From Frankia umida (GTDB lineage: Bacteria > Actinomycetota > Actinomycetes > Frankiales > Frankiaceae), in contig NZ_JALKFT010000017.1 in the NCBI RefSeq assembly GCF_023242945.1, positions 67,497 to 131,496 of the forward strand: a stretch of 64,000 nucleotides of DNA, read 5' to 3'. The notes under the pieces were generated by a model. That model did not search any database and had not been told where the DNA came from. It saw only the letters and a list, made by a program, of their open reading frames with translations. A program made the position numbers and the translations under genes. Of the stretch, positions 54,274 through 62,496 are shown piece after piece; positions within the stretch are counted from its first letter, which is position 1, and each line of letters starts with the position of its first letter.

Positions 54274-55494
54274 ATGATCTCGAATCCGCCCGGGGCGAAG
54301 CCCGCCTACAGCATCCGCGTCCGCGTCCCGGGATCGGCGGCGGCGACCGTCGCGGCGGTCGTGGCTGATGCTCCCGGCACGATCACGGTGCACTCCGACG
54401 AGTCGGATCCCGTCGGCGATCGTCACATCACCCTGGACGCCGACGGCGACCCCACGTTGCGCTGGCTTGTCAGTGCGCTGCGCCAACGGCTGGGCGCGGA
54501 TCTGCTGCTGGCCGAGGACCTGGTCTTCGTCGCCGCGTCCACCGGCAAGCTCGTCCAGCGGGCCTGCGCTGCGACCACGACCAGCCACGACCTGGCGTTG
54601 TCCGACGCGGACGCCGACCGACGCGTCATCGACTACCTGGCGGACCATCCCCGCCACGTCGACCGGGTCACCGGCCGTTCCCGCCGGGTGGCGCTGCTGA
54701 CCGACGCCAGCGCGGTGCTGGACTTCGAGCCGCTCGCCCCTGAGGCCGCCCTGCCGGCGGTCGAGTCCCAGGCGCTGCACCTGCACCTGGCCACCGGCCT
54801 GGACGTCGTCCCGCTGCCGGTCGCCGCCCGCGACCCTGCCGATCTTGCGACCGCGATCGGCCTGCTCGCCCCGGGGTTCGCCGCCACCGTCCTGGTCCAC
54901 ACCCACCTGCACCGCGTCGACGCCGCCCGCGCCGCGCTCGCGGCCGACTCCCACCTGCTGCTCGACACGGTCAACGACGGCCTCGCCGTCGCCGCCACGG
55001 CCGCGGTGCTGGGCTACCTGCGGGCGCGCGGCATCACCCCGGGCCGCGCCCGCGTGGCCGTGGTCGATCCCGCCCGAGGCGGGGACCTGGCCGGCCTGCT
55101 GATCGCGGTCGGCATCGGCGATCTCACGCTCTACGACCCGATCGAGTACGGCGTCCAAGCGCTACACCGGCTGGCCCCTGACCTCGACCTGATCGTCGAT
55201 CTGATCGGGCTGGCGGCGCCGCCGCAGGGCGTGTTCGTCCTGCGTGCCCGCCCGGAGACTCCTCCTCCGCTGGCCGCTGCCACCTCGGGGCCCCGTCCGC
55301 TGCACGCGTTGCCCGGGCTGCTGCGCGCGGCCGTCGCCGTCCGCCGGCCGATCACCATCGAAGCTCGGGTCGCCGCCGTGTACGCCCTCGTCGCCGCGAC
55401 ACCCTCCGAGGCGCTGCTGCCCGCGCTCGACCACCCGCGCCTCACTCCCGCCGTCGCGGCGGCTGTGACCCGTGTCCTCACCGCCGGTCCTTAG
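54274..55494 (+). CDS. Malic-enzyme-like protein lacking catalytic residues (putative pseudoenzyme)
   Basis: This 406-residue protein follows the layout of actinobacterial ACT-malic enzymes. It starts with an ACT-like domain (AYSIRVRVPGSAAATVAAVV). VALLTDASAVLDF aligns with the family's VAVVTDGSAVLGLG, and AALPAVESQALHLHLATGLD aligns with AALPVMEGKAALFKRFAGID. APGFAATVLVH aligns with APGFAGINLED, and LPGLLRAAVAVRRP with FPGVFRGALDVR. The key residues are changed: no YTPGVA Tyr, EGKA Lys replaced by Gln, the ED metal ligands replaced by VH, DDQHGTA replaced by DTVNDGLAV, and the GAGAAG nucleotide loop lost. It may be a regulatory or binding protein. The 3' end overlaps the convergent TetR gene by 17 bases. 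Confidence 0.72.
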   Translation: MISNPPGAKPAYSIRVRVPGSAAATVAAVVADAPGTITVHSDESDPVGDRHITLDADGDPTLRWLVSALRQRLGADLLLAEDLVFVAASTGKLVQRACAATTTSHDLALSDADADRRVIDYLADHPRHVDRVTGRSRRVALLTDASAVLDFEPLAPEAALPAVESQALHLHLATGLDVVPLPVAARDPADLATAIGLLAPGFAATVLVHTHLHRVDAARAALAADSHLLLDTVNDGLAVAATAAVLGYLRARGITPGRARVAVVDPARGGDLAGLLIAVGIGDLTLYDPIEYGVQALHRLAPDLDLIVDLIGLAAPPQGVFVLRARPETPPPLAAATSGPRPLHALPGLLRAAVAVRRPITIEARVAAVYALVAATPSEALLPALDHPRLTPAVAAAVTRVLTAGP

Positions 55495-56098
55495 TCGGCA
55501 CGTCGGCGATGAAGATCCGGTCGAGGGAGTGGTCGAGGATCGCCAGGGCCTGCGCGGGGGTGTAGAGACCGGCCAGGAGCGGTCCCACCAGACCGTGGGT
55601 GAGCCAGAACAGCGATGCGGCCTCCTGCTCGGGGTCGAGGTCGGGGTGCAGGTGGCCGTCGCGCTGGGCGGCGCGTAGTCGTTCGGTGGTGGCGGCGAGC
55701 AGGCCTCGCAGGCCCTCGGACAGTGCCGCGGCGTAGGCCGGCGTGACGGCGGCCCGGGAGTAGAAAGCCACCGACACGGCCGCCTCGGCTCGGCTGTCCT
55801 CGCTGGTGGGCAGCAGTTCGGTGAACACCGCGCGGGCGAGGTCGCGGGGGGTGGCCTCCGGCAGATGCGCGAGCCGTGCGTGCAGGCGTGTGGCGACGCG
55901 TTCGCGCATGTGCTCGAGCGCGAACAGCAACATCTCGTCCTTGGTCCGGAAATAGTGCTGGACCATCCCCATCGACACGCCGGCCTCGGCCGCGACGTCA
56001 CGCAGGCTGACCGCTTCGGCGCCGTGGCTGGCGGTCACCCGGAACACCGCCTGCGCGATGTGGCGGCGCCGTTCGAGCGGGTCCACCCGCTTGGGCAT
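55478..56098 (-). CDS. TetR-family regulator
   Basis: This 206-residue regulator has RRRHIAQAVFRVTASHGAEA, helix-turn-helix VSLRDVAAEAGVSMGMVQHY and FRTKDEMLLFALEHM. The ligand domain has SVAFYSRAAVTPAYAAAL. GGGGG lies 5 bases before the ATG at 56098. It is divergent from an alpha/beta hydrolase gene, with an exact palindrome between them, so autoregulation and control of the hydrolase are likely. Confidence 0.88.
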   Translation of the reverse strand: MPKRVDPLERRRHIAQAVFRVTASHGAEAVSLRDVAAEAGVSMGMVQHYFRTKDEMLLFALEHMRERVATRLHARLAHLPEATPRDLARAVFTELLPTSEDSRAEAAVSVAFYSRAAVTPAYAAALSEGLRGLLAATTERLRAAQRDGHLHPDLDPEQEAASLFWLTHGLVGPLLAGLYTPAQALAILDHSLDRIFIADVPTKDRR

Positions 56099-56112
56099 CA
56101 CAACCCCCTTTG

Positions 56113-56130
56113 GCAATGCGAGCGCATTGC
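56113..56130. promoter_or_regulatory. Perfect 18-base palindromic operator (GCAATGCG-AG-CGCATTGC)
   Basis: Both 8-base arms match exactly around a central AG, 15 bases upstream of the TetR start. A further TTGCATTGCCAA at 56161-56172 repeats one arm in the divergent promoter region. This is the expected form and place of the neighbouring TetR regulator's binding site. Confidence 0.78.
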
Positions 56131-56221
56131 ATCGGTGCCACGTCCCCCTTAGCATGTCAGTTGCATTGCCAAGGGTTCTGCCTCGTTGCACCACCTCACC
56201 GCAACGGAGACGCCGGTGACC

Positions 56222-57127
56222 ATGTCCTTCGCCCAGCACGGCGACGTGAAGATCGCATACGAGACGTTCGGTCCACCCGACGGTGAACCACTGCTGCTGA
56301 TGATGGGTCTGACCTTCCAGATGATCTGGTGGCCGGACGGTTTCTGCCGAAAGCTCGCGGACCGGGGGTTCGCCGTCGCCCGCTTCGACAACCGCGACGC
56401 GGGCCTGTCCACCCACTTCGCCGACGCGCCCGGCACGACCGGGCGGGCGCTCACCGCACGTGGTGGCGGCCCGGCCTACCGCGTCGACGACATGGTCGGC
56501 GACGCGGTCGCGGTCCTCGACGACCTCGGCTGGAGTTCCGCCCATCTGCTCGGGGAGTCGCTGGGGGCCACGCTCGCGCAGCTGGTCGCGATCCACCATC
56601 CTTCCCGCGTGCGCAGTCTGGTGTCCGCGATGGCCGGTGGGACCGGCGGCGCGCTCAGCAACCTGCGCAATCTCAAGATCGGCACGTTGCTGCGGCTGGC
56701 CACCAAACGCTACGACAACACCCGCGAAGGGGACGTGCGGCGGCTGGTCGACACCTACCTGCTCATGTGTTCGCGGCGACACCCGATCGACGAGGAATGG
56801 GTGCGTGCCACCGCCGAGGCCTCCATCGACCGCGACCAAGACCCCGGCGGGACTCACCGTCAACTCGCCGCGGCCCGCACCGCCACGAACCTCCGAGCCC
56901 AGCTACGCCGGCTCCAGACACCCACCCTCGTCATCCACGGCGAGGACGACCCCTGGATTCGCCTGCGCGCCGCCCGGACCCTGGCAAAAACGATTCCCGG
57001 TGCCCGGCTGACCACCTATCCCGACATGGGACACGAGTTCCCAGAACATCTGTGGGCCACCATCGCCGCCGACGTCTGGGACAACGCACAGGCCGCTACG
57101 ACCGCACCGGCCCCCGAACACACCTGA
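56222..57127 (+). CDS. Alpha/beta hydrolase
   Basis: This 301-residue protein has the oxyanion strand LLLMMGLTFQMIWW, RFDNRDAGLS, the nucleophile Ser in LLGESLGATLAQL, the acid Asp in IHGEDDPWIRL and the base His in YPDMGHEFPEH. It is similar to many esterase/epoxide-hydrolase-type proteins annotated only generally. GGAGA lies 11 bases before the ATG; a GTG at 56216 is an alternative start. It is divergent from, and probably controlled by, the TetR gene on its left. Confidence 0.86.
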   Translation: MSFAQHGDVKIAYETFGPPDGEPLLLMMGLTFQMIWWPDGFCRKLADRGFAVARFDNRDAGLSTHFADAPGTTGRALTARGGGPAYRVDDMVGDAVAVLDDLGWSSAHLLGESLGATLAQLVAIHHPSRVRSLVSAMAGGTGGALSNLRNLKIGTLLRLATKRYDNTREGDVRRLVDTYLLMCSRRHPIDEEWVRATAEASIDRDQDPGGTHRQLAAARTATNLRAQLRRLQTPTLVIHGEDDPWIRLRAARTLAKTIPGARLTTYPDMGHEFPEHLWATIAADVWDNAQAATTAPAPEHT

Positions 57128-57472
57128 ACACGGCCACTCCCGGATACCGCCACTGACCGCGGAGCGCGTCTCGGCAGGCACGCCGGACCGGGCACGAGAG
57201 GCATCACCGCCCTGAGGGCCAGAACGTCGCGTCGCTTTTCGGCTCGCACCTTTCAGGCTGGTCAGCGGTCATGACGCAGGCCTTCGACATCGGTGCGGGC
57301 ATAGCGACCGAATCGGCCGGGCGTTGGAGGTCCAGGGCCGTGCGCCCGGCCAGGTACTCGGCGGCCTTCTCCGAAGCGTCGGGGCGCCGGATCTCGGATG
57401 GGTAGGGTTCGTCCGTGGAACGTGCCGTCAGCTGTGACCGGCGTCGGTGCTGCCGGCGGGAAGGAGTGGTGT
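57128..57472. other. Intergenic stretch (345 bp)
   Basis: No gene, repeat or operator was recognised. The AAGGAG that serves the next gene is at 57461-57466. Confidence 0.5.
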
Positions 57473-58069
57473 GTGCGCAGGTTGGTCTATTTCGTGGCGT
57501 CCACCCTCGACGGGTTCGTGGCGGGTCCCGACGGTGCCGATCCCACCGGTCCTGACGGGTTCTGGCCGGTGCCGCAGGACTATGTCGATCACCTCGTCGC
57601 CGAGTACCCGGAGACCCTGCCCGGCCCTGCCCGGCTGGCCCTGGGTGTCACCGCCCCGGGAACCCGTTTCGACACCGTCCTGGAAGGCCGGCGCAGCTAC
57701 GAGGTCGGGCTGCGGGCCGGCCTGACGAACGCCTTCCCGCACCTGCGGCACCTGGTGTTCTCGCGCACTCTGACCGTGAGTCCGGACCCGGGGGTGGAGC
57801 TGGTCGCCGCCGATCCGGTCACGACGGTGCGGGAGTTGAAACAACTGGACGGGAAGGACCTCTGGCTGGTCGGTGGGGGTGAGCTCGCCGGCGTTCTTTA
57901 CCCGGAGATCGACGAGCTTGTCGTCAAGCTGGGGCCGCTGACCCTCGGCACCGGCATCCCGTTGTTCTCCCGCGCCGCCGTGTTCGACCCGAGAACCTGG
58001 ATGCTGGCCGACCACACTGTCCTGAAAAGCGGTGCGCTTTTCCTGACCTACCGCCGGTCGTCCTCCTAG
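57473..58069 (+). CDS. Dihydrofolate reductase-fold (RibD C-terminal-like) protein
   Basis: This 198-residue protein starts 6 bases after AAGGAG at a GTG. It has VYFVASTLDGFVAGPDG, GRRSYEVGLRAGLTNAFPHL, the substrate/cofactor strand HLVFSRTLTVSPDPGVELV and KDLWLVGGGELAGVLYPEID. This is the pattern of stand-alone RibD_C/DfrA-like reductases, common in actinomycetes and of mostly unknown substrate. No neighbour suggests folate or riboflavin synthesis. Confidence 0.86.
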   Translation: MRRLVYFVASTLDGFVAGPDGADPTGPDGFWPVPQDYVDHLVAEYPETLPGPARLALGVTAPGTRFDTVLEGRRSYEVGLRAGLTNAFPHLRHLVFSRTLTVSPDPGVELVAADPVTTVRELKQLDGKDLWLVGGGELAGVLYPEIDELVVKLGPLTLGTGIPLFSRAAVFDPRTWMLADHTVLKSGALFLTYRRSSS

Positions 58070-58100
58070 CGGGACAGTTGCACCCACCGCCGCCCCGGGA

Positions 58101-58919
58101 TCAGGGCAGGGTCACCGAGGGCAGTACCCGGCCGGTGCCGTCGCGGGCGAACAGCGACAGCGGCGGCTGGAGCCGCGCCTGCTCGGGTGTGTCGACCGTC
58201 CTGCGCCAGGAGAGGGCGAACGCACCCGTGGTACCGACGGGAACGTGGATCGCCTCCCCGCTCGGGATCACGGCGAACAGCTCCTTCACCTGCGGGGACA
58301 CCCGCCCGAAGGCACGCCAGAACCAGGTCGGGTGCACCCAGTCGGCCACGACGCCATCCGTGGCGCTCGTGTTGAACACCTCGATCGGTGCCCCTGGTGG
58401 CCGGGAGAAGTCAGGGCTGCGCTCCGAGTGCCACCACTGGAGCATGGGCTTGTCGGACCAGGAGAAATCCGGCGGGCCGTCGCGGCTGACCAGCTCGACC
58501 AGGCAGGCCGCCAGACCCTGACTGTTCTGGACGAGCACCAGGGGGCCGTCGACCGCGACGAGCAACCGGCTGCCACCGTCCGACGACCCCGGGCTGCCGT
58601 TGATTCCCGGGACGCAGCGGTGGACGACCGCTGCCTCGGCGTCGGCATCGAGGTCGAGCAGCCGCTGGGTCTCGACGAAACGGAGCGTGACCGGCTTTCC
58701 CTCCGGGCCGGCGGGGAGCACGACAGGCGGGGGTCCGACCGGGCTGGCCGACCCGGCCGGTATCGCGGCCGGGCCCTCGCGGCCAGGGTCGCCGCACGCG
58801 GCCAGGGCGACGACCGCCGCGGCGACGACGGCGGCGGACCGCCAGCGCCTGCGGCGGACGGCACGGGCGACCCGCGACCCGTGGCGGTCCACGACCCCAC
58901 CCTCACCCTCGATACGCAT
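58101..58919 (-). CDS. Putative lipoprotein of unknown function
   Basis: This 272-residue exported protein has a twin basic N-region (RRRRWRSAAVVAAAVVALAAC) whose Cys would be lipidated. The body contains VTLRFVETQRLLDLDADAEA, SKPML-type Trp-rich stretches (SWSDKPMLQWWHSERSPDFS) and WVHPTWFWRAFGRVSPQVKE. I recognise no family. GGAGG lies 5 bases before the ATG at 58919; the frame's longer upstream extension is not coding. It converges with the reductase gene. Confidence 0.7.
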   Translation of the reverse strand: MRIEGEGGVVDRHGSRVARAVRRRRWRSAAVVAAAVVALAACGDPGREGPAAIPAGSASPVGPPPVVLPAGPEGKPVTLRFVETQRLLDLDADAEAAVVHRCVPGINGSPGSSDGGSRLLVAVDGPLVLVQNSQGLAACLVELVSRDGPPDFSWSDKPMLQWWHSERSPDFSRPPGAPIEVFNTSATDGVVADWVHPTWFWRAFGRVSPQVKELFAVIPSGEAIHVPVGTTGAFALSWRRTVDTPEQARLQPPLSLFARDGTGRVLPSVTLP

Positions 58920-59118
58920 CCGACCTCCATACAAGCCCGAACGCCGCCGACCGGTTGCCGACGGTGACGCGGCCGCTGTGTCGATCTTCTCGGGCGCGCG
59001 GCACGGGCAACTCCGCAGCCGCCGGTTGCCGTCGAATCCAGCGGTGGCGCTGGGGCGCGTCTCACGGCCTGCCGCCTCGGCGCAGGTCATCGTCGTGCCC
59101 ACGTGATCAGTTCGGCGA

Positions 59119-59499
59119 TCAGTTGATCATATTGCCGAGGGTGTGGATCAGCCAGCGGGACACGCCGGGCGCGGCGGCGCTGACGCCTGCTTCGACGCCG
59201 GTCTCGACGCCCGCTTCGACGCCTGCCTCGGCGAGGCCGGGGCGCTCGATCGCGTGCCGTAGCACTCCGTGGGCGGCGTGCTCGGCGGTGATCGCGGCGC
59301 GTTCCCGGCGTAGGCGGGCCGTGCGGGGTTTGGCGACCCACTCCGCGAACAGGGTGCGGGTCCGCTGGTCGGCGGCCTGCCAGCCGTCCCACGCCCCGTC
59401 CGTCTCGTCCAGCGCGGTGATGAGTTCTGCTGGCAGCGGTGGTCCGGCGGCGTCATCCCCCGTGGTGGTCACCGGGTCATTGTCGGCGATCATCCACAT
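59119..59499 (-). CDS. YdeI/OmpD-associated-domain-like small protein
   Basis: This 126-residue protein has its central segment (PPLPAELITALDETDGAWDG, then FAEWVAKPRTARLRRERAA) resembling the C-terminal helical domain of YdeI/OmdA proteins, where an A-K-x-x-x-T-R-x-R-R pattern is typical. A short EAGVEAGVETG repeat follows. The start is uncertain (ATG 59499 or 59493) and there is no clear ribosome site. The role is unknown. Confidence 0.5.
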   Translation of the reverse strand: MWMIADNDPVTTTGDDAAGPPLPAELITALDETDGAWDGWQAADQRTRTLFAEWVAKPRTARLRRERAAITAEHAAHGVLRHAIERPGLAEAGVEAGVETGVEAGVSAAAPGVSRWLIHTLGNMIN

Positions 59500-59638
59500 A
59501 TCCGGTAGCGGAAGGGGCGCGCACGGCGCTGACGGGTGCTGGGTGGGGCAGCACGTGAGGTCCTTGACGCCTGGCCGCTCGCTCTGAGGTGAGGCGGAGC
59601 CGGCCTCGACCGCCGAGTCGGGTGGTCGAGGCCCGCGG

Positions 59639-60061
59639 TCAGTGGCGGGTGCGCACGACGGCCAGGGCGATGGCATAGGACACGCCGCCGACCGCGCAGA
59701 CCAGCGCCCACGGATAGCCACTGCCCCCGCGGGCCAGGTCGACGACCAGGCCACCCACGCAGAACGTTTCCATCGCCAGCGCGGACAGGGCGGTGGCGCG
59801 CAAATCGAGAGAGCGTTGCCGCTCGTCGCCGGCCACCCGCAGCAGGGCCGCGACGTCGCTGCGACCGCCGGCCACCACGAAGGCGACGACACCGATGACC
59901 ACGTAGAAGACGGCCAGGACCAGCGCCAGGTCGCGGTCGCCGCCCAGCCAGGCTCCGAGCGTGATGGCGCCGCCGCCGAGGAGCAGGACGGCGGTGGTGG
60001 CCAGTCGGCCCAGCCGGTGTGTTCGTGGTGGCCGAGGCGTGCGGGTCGGTGAGGTGGTCAT
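59639..60061 (-). CDS. Four-helix membrane protein paired with an XRE regulator
   Basis: This 140-residue protein has four predicted helices: LATTAVLLLGGGAITLGAWL, LALVLAVFYVVIGVVAFVV, ALSALAMETFCVGGLVVDLA and ALVCAVGGVSYAIALAVV. A short basic/acidic loop (RVAGDERQRSLDLRA) lies between helices 2 and 3. That GDERQ-R-L-A motif occurs in a family of small membrane proteins usually encoded after an XRE-type regulator. The ATG overlaps the regulator's stop (ATGA), so the two form one unit. Confidence 0.75.
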   Translation of the reverse strand: MTTSPTRTPRPPRTHRLGRLATTAVLLLGGGAITLGAWLGGDRDLALVLAVFYVVIGVVAFVVAGGRSDVAALLRVAGDERQRSLDLRATALSALAMETFCVGGLVVDLARGGSGYPWALVCAVGGVSYAIALAVVRTRH

Positions 60062-60267
60062 CGTTTGCCTCCGTCGTCGTCGAGGTCGAAGAGCTGTTCG
60101 ACCGGGGTGGAGAAGAAACGGGCGAGCTGGATGGCCAGCGGCAGCGACGGCAGGTATCGGCTGGTCTCGATGGCATTGATCGTCTGGCGGGACACGTGCA
60201 GCGCACCTGCCAGCTCGGCCTGCGACATCCCCCTGGCTGTTCTCAGCGCCCGGACCGAGTTCCGCAT
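60058..60267 (-). CDS. XRE-family (Cro/CI-type) regulator
   Basis: This 69-residue protein is almost entirely a helix-turn-helix domain: SVRALRTARGMSQAELAGAL, HVSRQTINAIETSRYLPS and LPLAIQLARFFSTPVEQLF. It matches the small YozG-like regulators. The ATG at 60267 abuts the first of two operator-like dyads; ATG 60291 is possible but would lie inside the operator. A leaderless or very short leader transcript is likely. Confidence 0.87.
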   Translation of the reverse strand: MRNSVRALRTARGMSQAELAGALHVSRQTINAIETSRYLPSLPLAIQLARFFSTPVEQLFDLDDDGGKR

Positions 60268-60318
60268 GATGTAAAGGATGCTTGACATCAAGGTGCGATG
60301 TCAAGCCTCCTTTACATG
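60268..60318. promoter_or_regulatory. Twin 22-base operators for the XRE regulator
   Basis: Site 1 (60268-60289) is GATGTAAAG-GATG-CTTGACATC and site 2 (60297-60318) is GATGTCAAG-CCTC-CTTTACATG. Each is a 9-4-9 inverted repeat and the two are themselves inverted copies, with centres 29 bases apart. Their position at the regulator start indicates autorepression. Confidence 0.78.
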
Positions 60319-60679
60319 GAGGGCGAAGGTGCGATGTTGCCCTGTGGTGTCTGGCGGCATCGACGCGGCGGCCGCCGACCTTGGCGCGGGCGCCGCCGTT
60401 CCCGTCCTGGACGACGGCGCCTTCCGCGCCCCGCCCGGGAGCGCCTGGCCCGCCGCGCGAGCGCTGATCGCCCGGGCCGTGGTGGGGTGTCCTTCATCCC
60501 CGAGTGAGGTGCGGAACCCGCCCTGCCGGGCCCCGGTGGCGTATCCGTCCCACCTCGCCCATGCTGTAACCGGCGGCGATCGAATCCGTGCTATAGGTGA
60601 CATCGTCGTGACGAAGTGGCCACCGTCCAGTGCCCAGCGGCGTCTCCACGAGCCGTGACCCCACGACGGGAAGCAGAAC
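60319..60679. other. Intergenic stretch (361 bp)
   Basis: No gene was supported on either strand. GGGAAG at about 60669 serves the next gene. Confidence 0.45.
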
Positions 60680-60985
60680 ATGATCCTCAAACGGACGTTG
60701 TTGTCGAAGCTCGCCCTGTTCCTCGCCATTGCCGTGGCCTTCGTGCTCCTGCCCGTCGCCGCGGCGCAGGCGCGACCCGTGGGAGGCGCCCGGGTCGACC
60801 GACCCGGCGCGGTCGTCGTGCCCCCACGGGTCTACCGGCCGGGCGTGGTCTACGGGACCGTGCCCGATACCAGTGCCTCGCCGACCTCCGGGCCGACGGT
60901 GGTCTATGTGCCGCCCCGGGTCTACACACCACCCCGGGTCTACGTGCCGCCCCGTGTCAACCAGCCGGGCGTGGGACGCCGCTGA
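60680..60985 (+). CDS. Small secreted protein with PPRVY repeats
   Basis: This 101-residue protein has a clear signal peptide (LLSKLALFLAIAVAFVLLPV, cleavage near AQA). The mature part of about 70 residues is Pro/Val/Tyr-rich, with four RVY elements, mostly PPRVY, between residues 49 and 90. No Cys is present. GGGAAG precedes the ATG. The family is unknown; it could be an extracellular matrix or wall-associated peptide. Confidence 0.65.
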   Translation: MILKRTLLSKLALFLAIAVAFVLLPVAAAQARPVGGARVDRPGAVVVPPRVYRPGVVYGTVPDTSASPTSGPTVVYVPPRVYTPPRVYVPPRVNQPGVGRR

Positions 60986-61139
60986 GTACGGTGCCCGCGC
61001 ACCGGTCCGTGCGGGACGCGCCCGCCACCGCGCGCTGCCCGCACGGACCGGAAACCGAACGGTGGTTCGTCACCCCGATCGCCGAAGCGCCGCCCGTCCG
61101 GCCACCGGATGCGGCCCCGCGGGTCAGCGGATCTTCCGC

Positions 61140-61262
61140 CATCCGCTTGGGAGGTGATGGCGACGGCCCGGCGGACGAAGGCGTCACTGGTGAGCTGGGT
61201 GAGCATGACGTCGGCGACGTCGGCGTAGGAGACCTTGGAAGTGATACCCAGACGCGGCTTCC
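61140..61262 (-). pseudogene. Relic of an NAD(P)-binding (NmrA/SDR-like) oxidoreductase 3' end
   Basis: On the minus strand, about 35 codons read PGKPRLGITSKVSYADVADV then MLTQLTSDAFVRRAVAIT. This resembles the conserved C-terminus of atypical NAD(P)-binding SDR proteins. It is preceded by in-frame stops, and the nucleotide-binding N-terminus is absent, so only the tail survives. The match is by eye and modest. Confidence 0.42.
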
Positions 61263-61282
61263 CGGGTCACTAGAATGATCGC

Positions 61283-61689
61283 GTGGACAGCGATCGTCTC
61301 CTCGCAGGGCTGGTGGTCAGACCGGCGACAGCGTCGGACGTGGCCACGCTCGGGGCCCTGAACGCCGCTGTGCAGGAGTTGCATGTCCGCGCGCAGCCGG
61401 CCGAGTTCACGGCGCCTGATGCTACCTGTACGCCGAGGAGCAGCGTCGAGAAGGGGATGCTTTCAAACGGTCGTCCAACGACCTCCACATCCACCATCTC
61501 GGCACCCGCGCCGACCGGCGCAAACGCGGCGTCGGGCGAACCCTGATGGCCGCGGCGGAACAGCACGCGGCGCACCGCGGGCTGGACGTTCTGCGTCTCA
61601 GCACGGGAAGCTTCAACGCGGATGCCCAGGCGTTCTTCGCAAGCCTGGGATACGAGCCGTACAGCATCCGGTTCATCCGACGCCCCTGA
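61283..61689 (+). pseudogene. GNAT acetyltransferase gene broken by internal deletion and frameshift
   Basis: The first frame, from GTG 61283, reads LVVRPATASDVATLGALNAA then VQELHVRAQPAEFTAPD, a normal GNAT start. After about 61420 the sequence continues in another frame as YLYAEEQRREGDAFKRSSND, LHIHHLGTRADRRKRGVGRT, SFNADAQAFFASLGYEPYSI and RFIRRP-stop at 61689. That is the acetyl-CoA-binding half and C-terminus of the same family. Some 35-40 codons between the halves are missing, and the frame is shifted, so the gene cannot make a full enzyme. Confidence 0.72.
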
Positions 61690-61913
61690 GCCGAGACGGT
61701 CAGGCGAAACCTCTGCCGAGCTGCTCTCTGCGCGCGGCGAGCGGCGCCGGGGTCGGGGTCGGCATCAAGGGTGGGGGCGCACGGCCAGAAGGGCAGCCGC
61801 CGGCTATCGCCCAACGGCCGATGCCCACCGTCTGGCCGGGGCGGCGACGGTGGGCATCGGGGGGACGAAACGGGGGCGTGACGCCGGCTACGGACGTCCC
61901 ACGTGAACGAGCC

Positions 61914-62195
61914 TCAGCGGTGCAGGGCGCGGCTGCGACCGCCGACGGCACGCCAGATCAGCAGCACCACGATGCCACCGAGGATCGACCCGACGATGCC
62001 CGACGGCTGCAGCGCTCCCTCCCCGAAGTCCTTGTCGAACAGGACGTAGCCGAGGAAACCACCGACGAACGAGCCGATCACGCCGAGCAGGATCGTCGCG
62101 GGAACGCTCATCGGATCACGTCCGGGCACGAGCAGCCGGGCGACAGCACCCGCGATCAGACCGAGAACAATCCACGTGAGCAGAGTCCAGAGCAT
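61914..62195 (-). CDS. GlsB/YeaQ/YmgE-family small membrane protein (paralogue 2)
   Basis: This 93-residue protein is a paralogue of the one at 41101-41379, with the same LLVPGRDPM, GSFVGGFLGYVLF and LQPSGIVGSILGG motifs. GGAGG lies 8 bases before the ATG at 62195, which excludes the longer frame. There are three helices and a short basic C-terminus. Confidence 0.88.
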   Translation of the reverse strand: MLWTLLTWIVLGLIAGAVARLLVPGRDPMSVPATILLGVIGSFVGGFLGYVLFDKDFGEGALQPSGIVGSILGGIVVLLIWRAVGGRSRALHR

Positions 62196-62496
62196 GACAG
62201 GGGCCTCCGACAGATGCTGATCATCGGCGCCCGGCTCGGCCGATGATCGACGACTGGATGGATCCCGAGGTACCCACCGTCTCGGCCAGCGCAAACCTGG
62301 CGTTCACCGTCTGCTGGCCGACGGCGTGGCCGGATCGTCGTGCCCTTCGCCGATGCTTGCCGGGTGCGGTCCGCGTGGCGGGTTCTCACCTGTGCGGCCC
62401 TGGTGGCCCCGCCTCGTCGTCGCGGTCCGGCAACACACCGTGGACGGGCGTGCATCTACTCCCTCGACCTGAGCCAGGAAGCGGCCGGCGCAGACC
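62196..62496. other. Intergenic stretch (301 bp)
   Basis: No gene or clear signal. It lies upstream of the GlsB-like gene and downstream of the secreted repeat protein, both leftward. Confidence 0.45.

Noticed and set aside
55478..56863. 461-residue minus-strand frame including the TetR gene
   Set aside because: The first 255 residues are antisense to the alpha/beta hydrolase. The regulator begins at the ATG at 56098 with a ribosome site.
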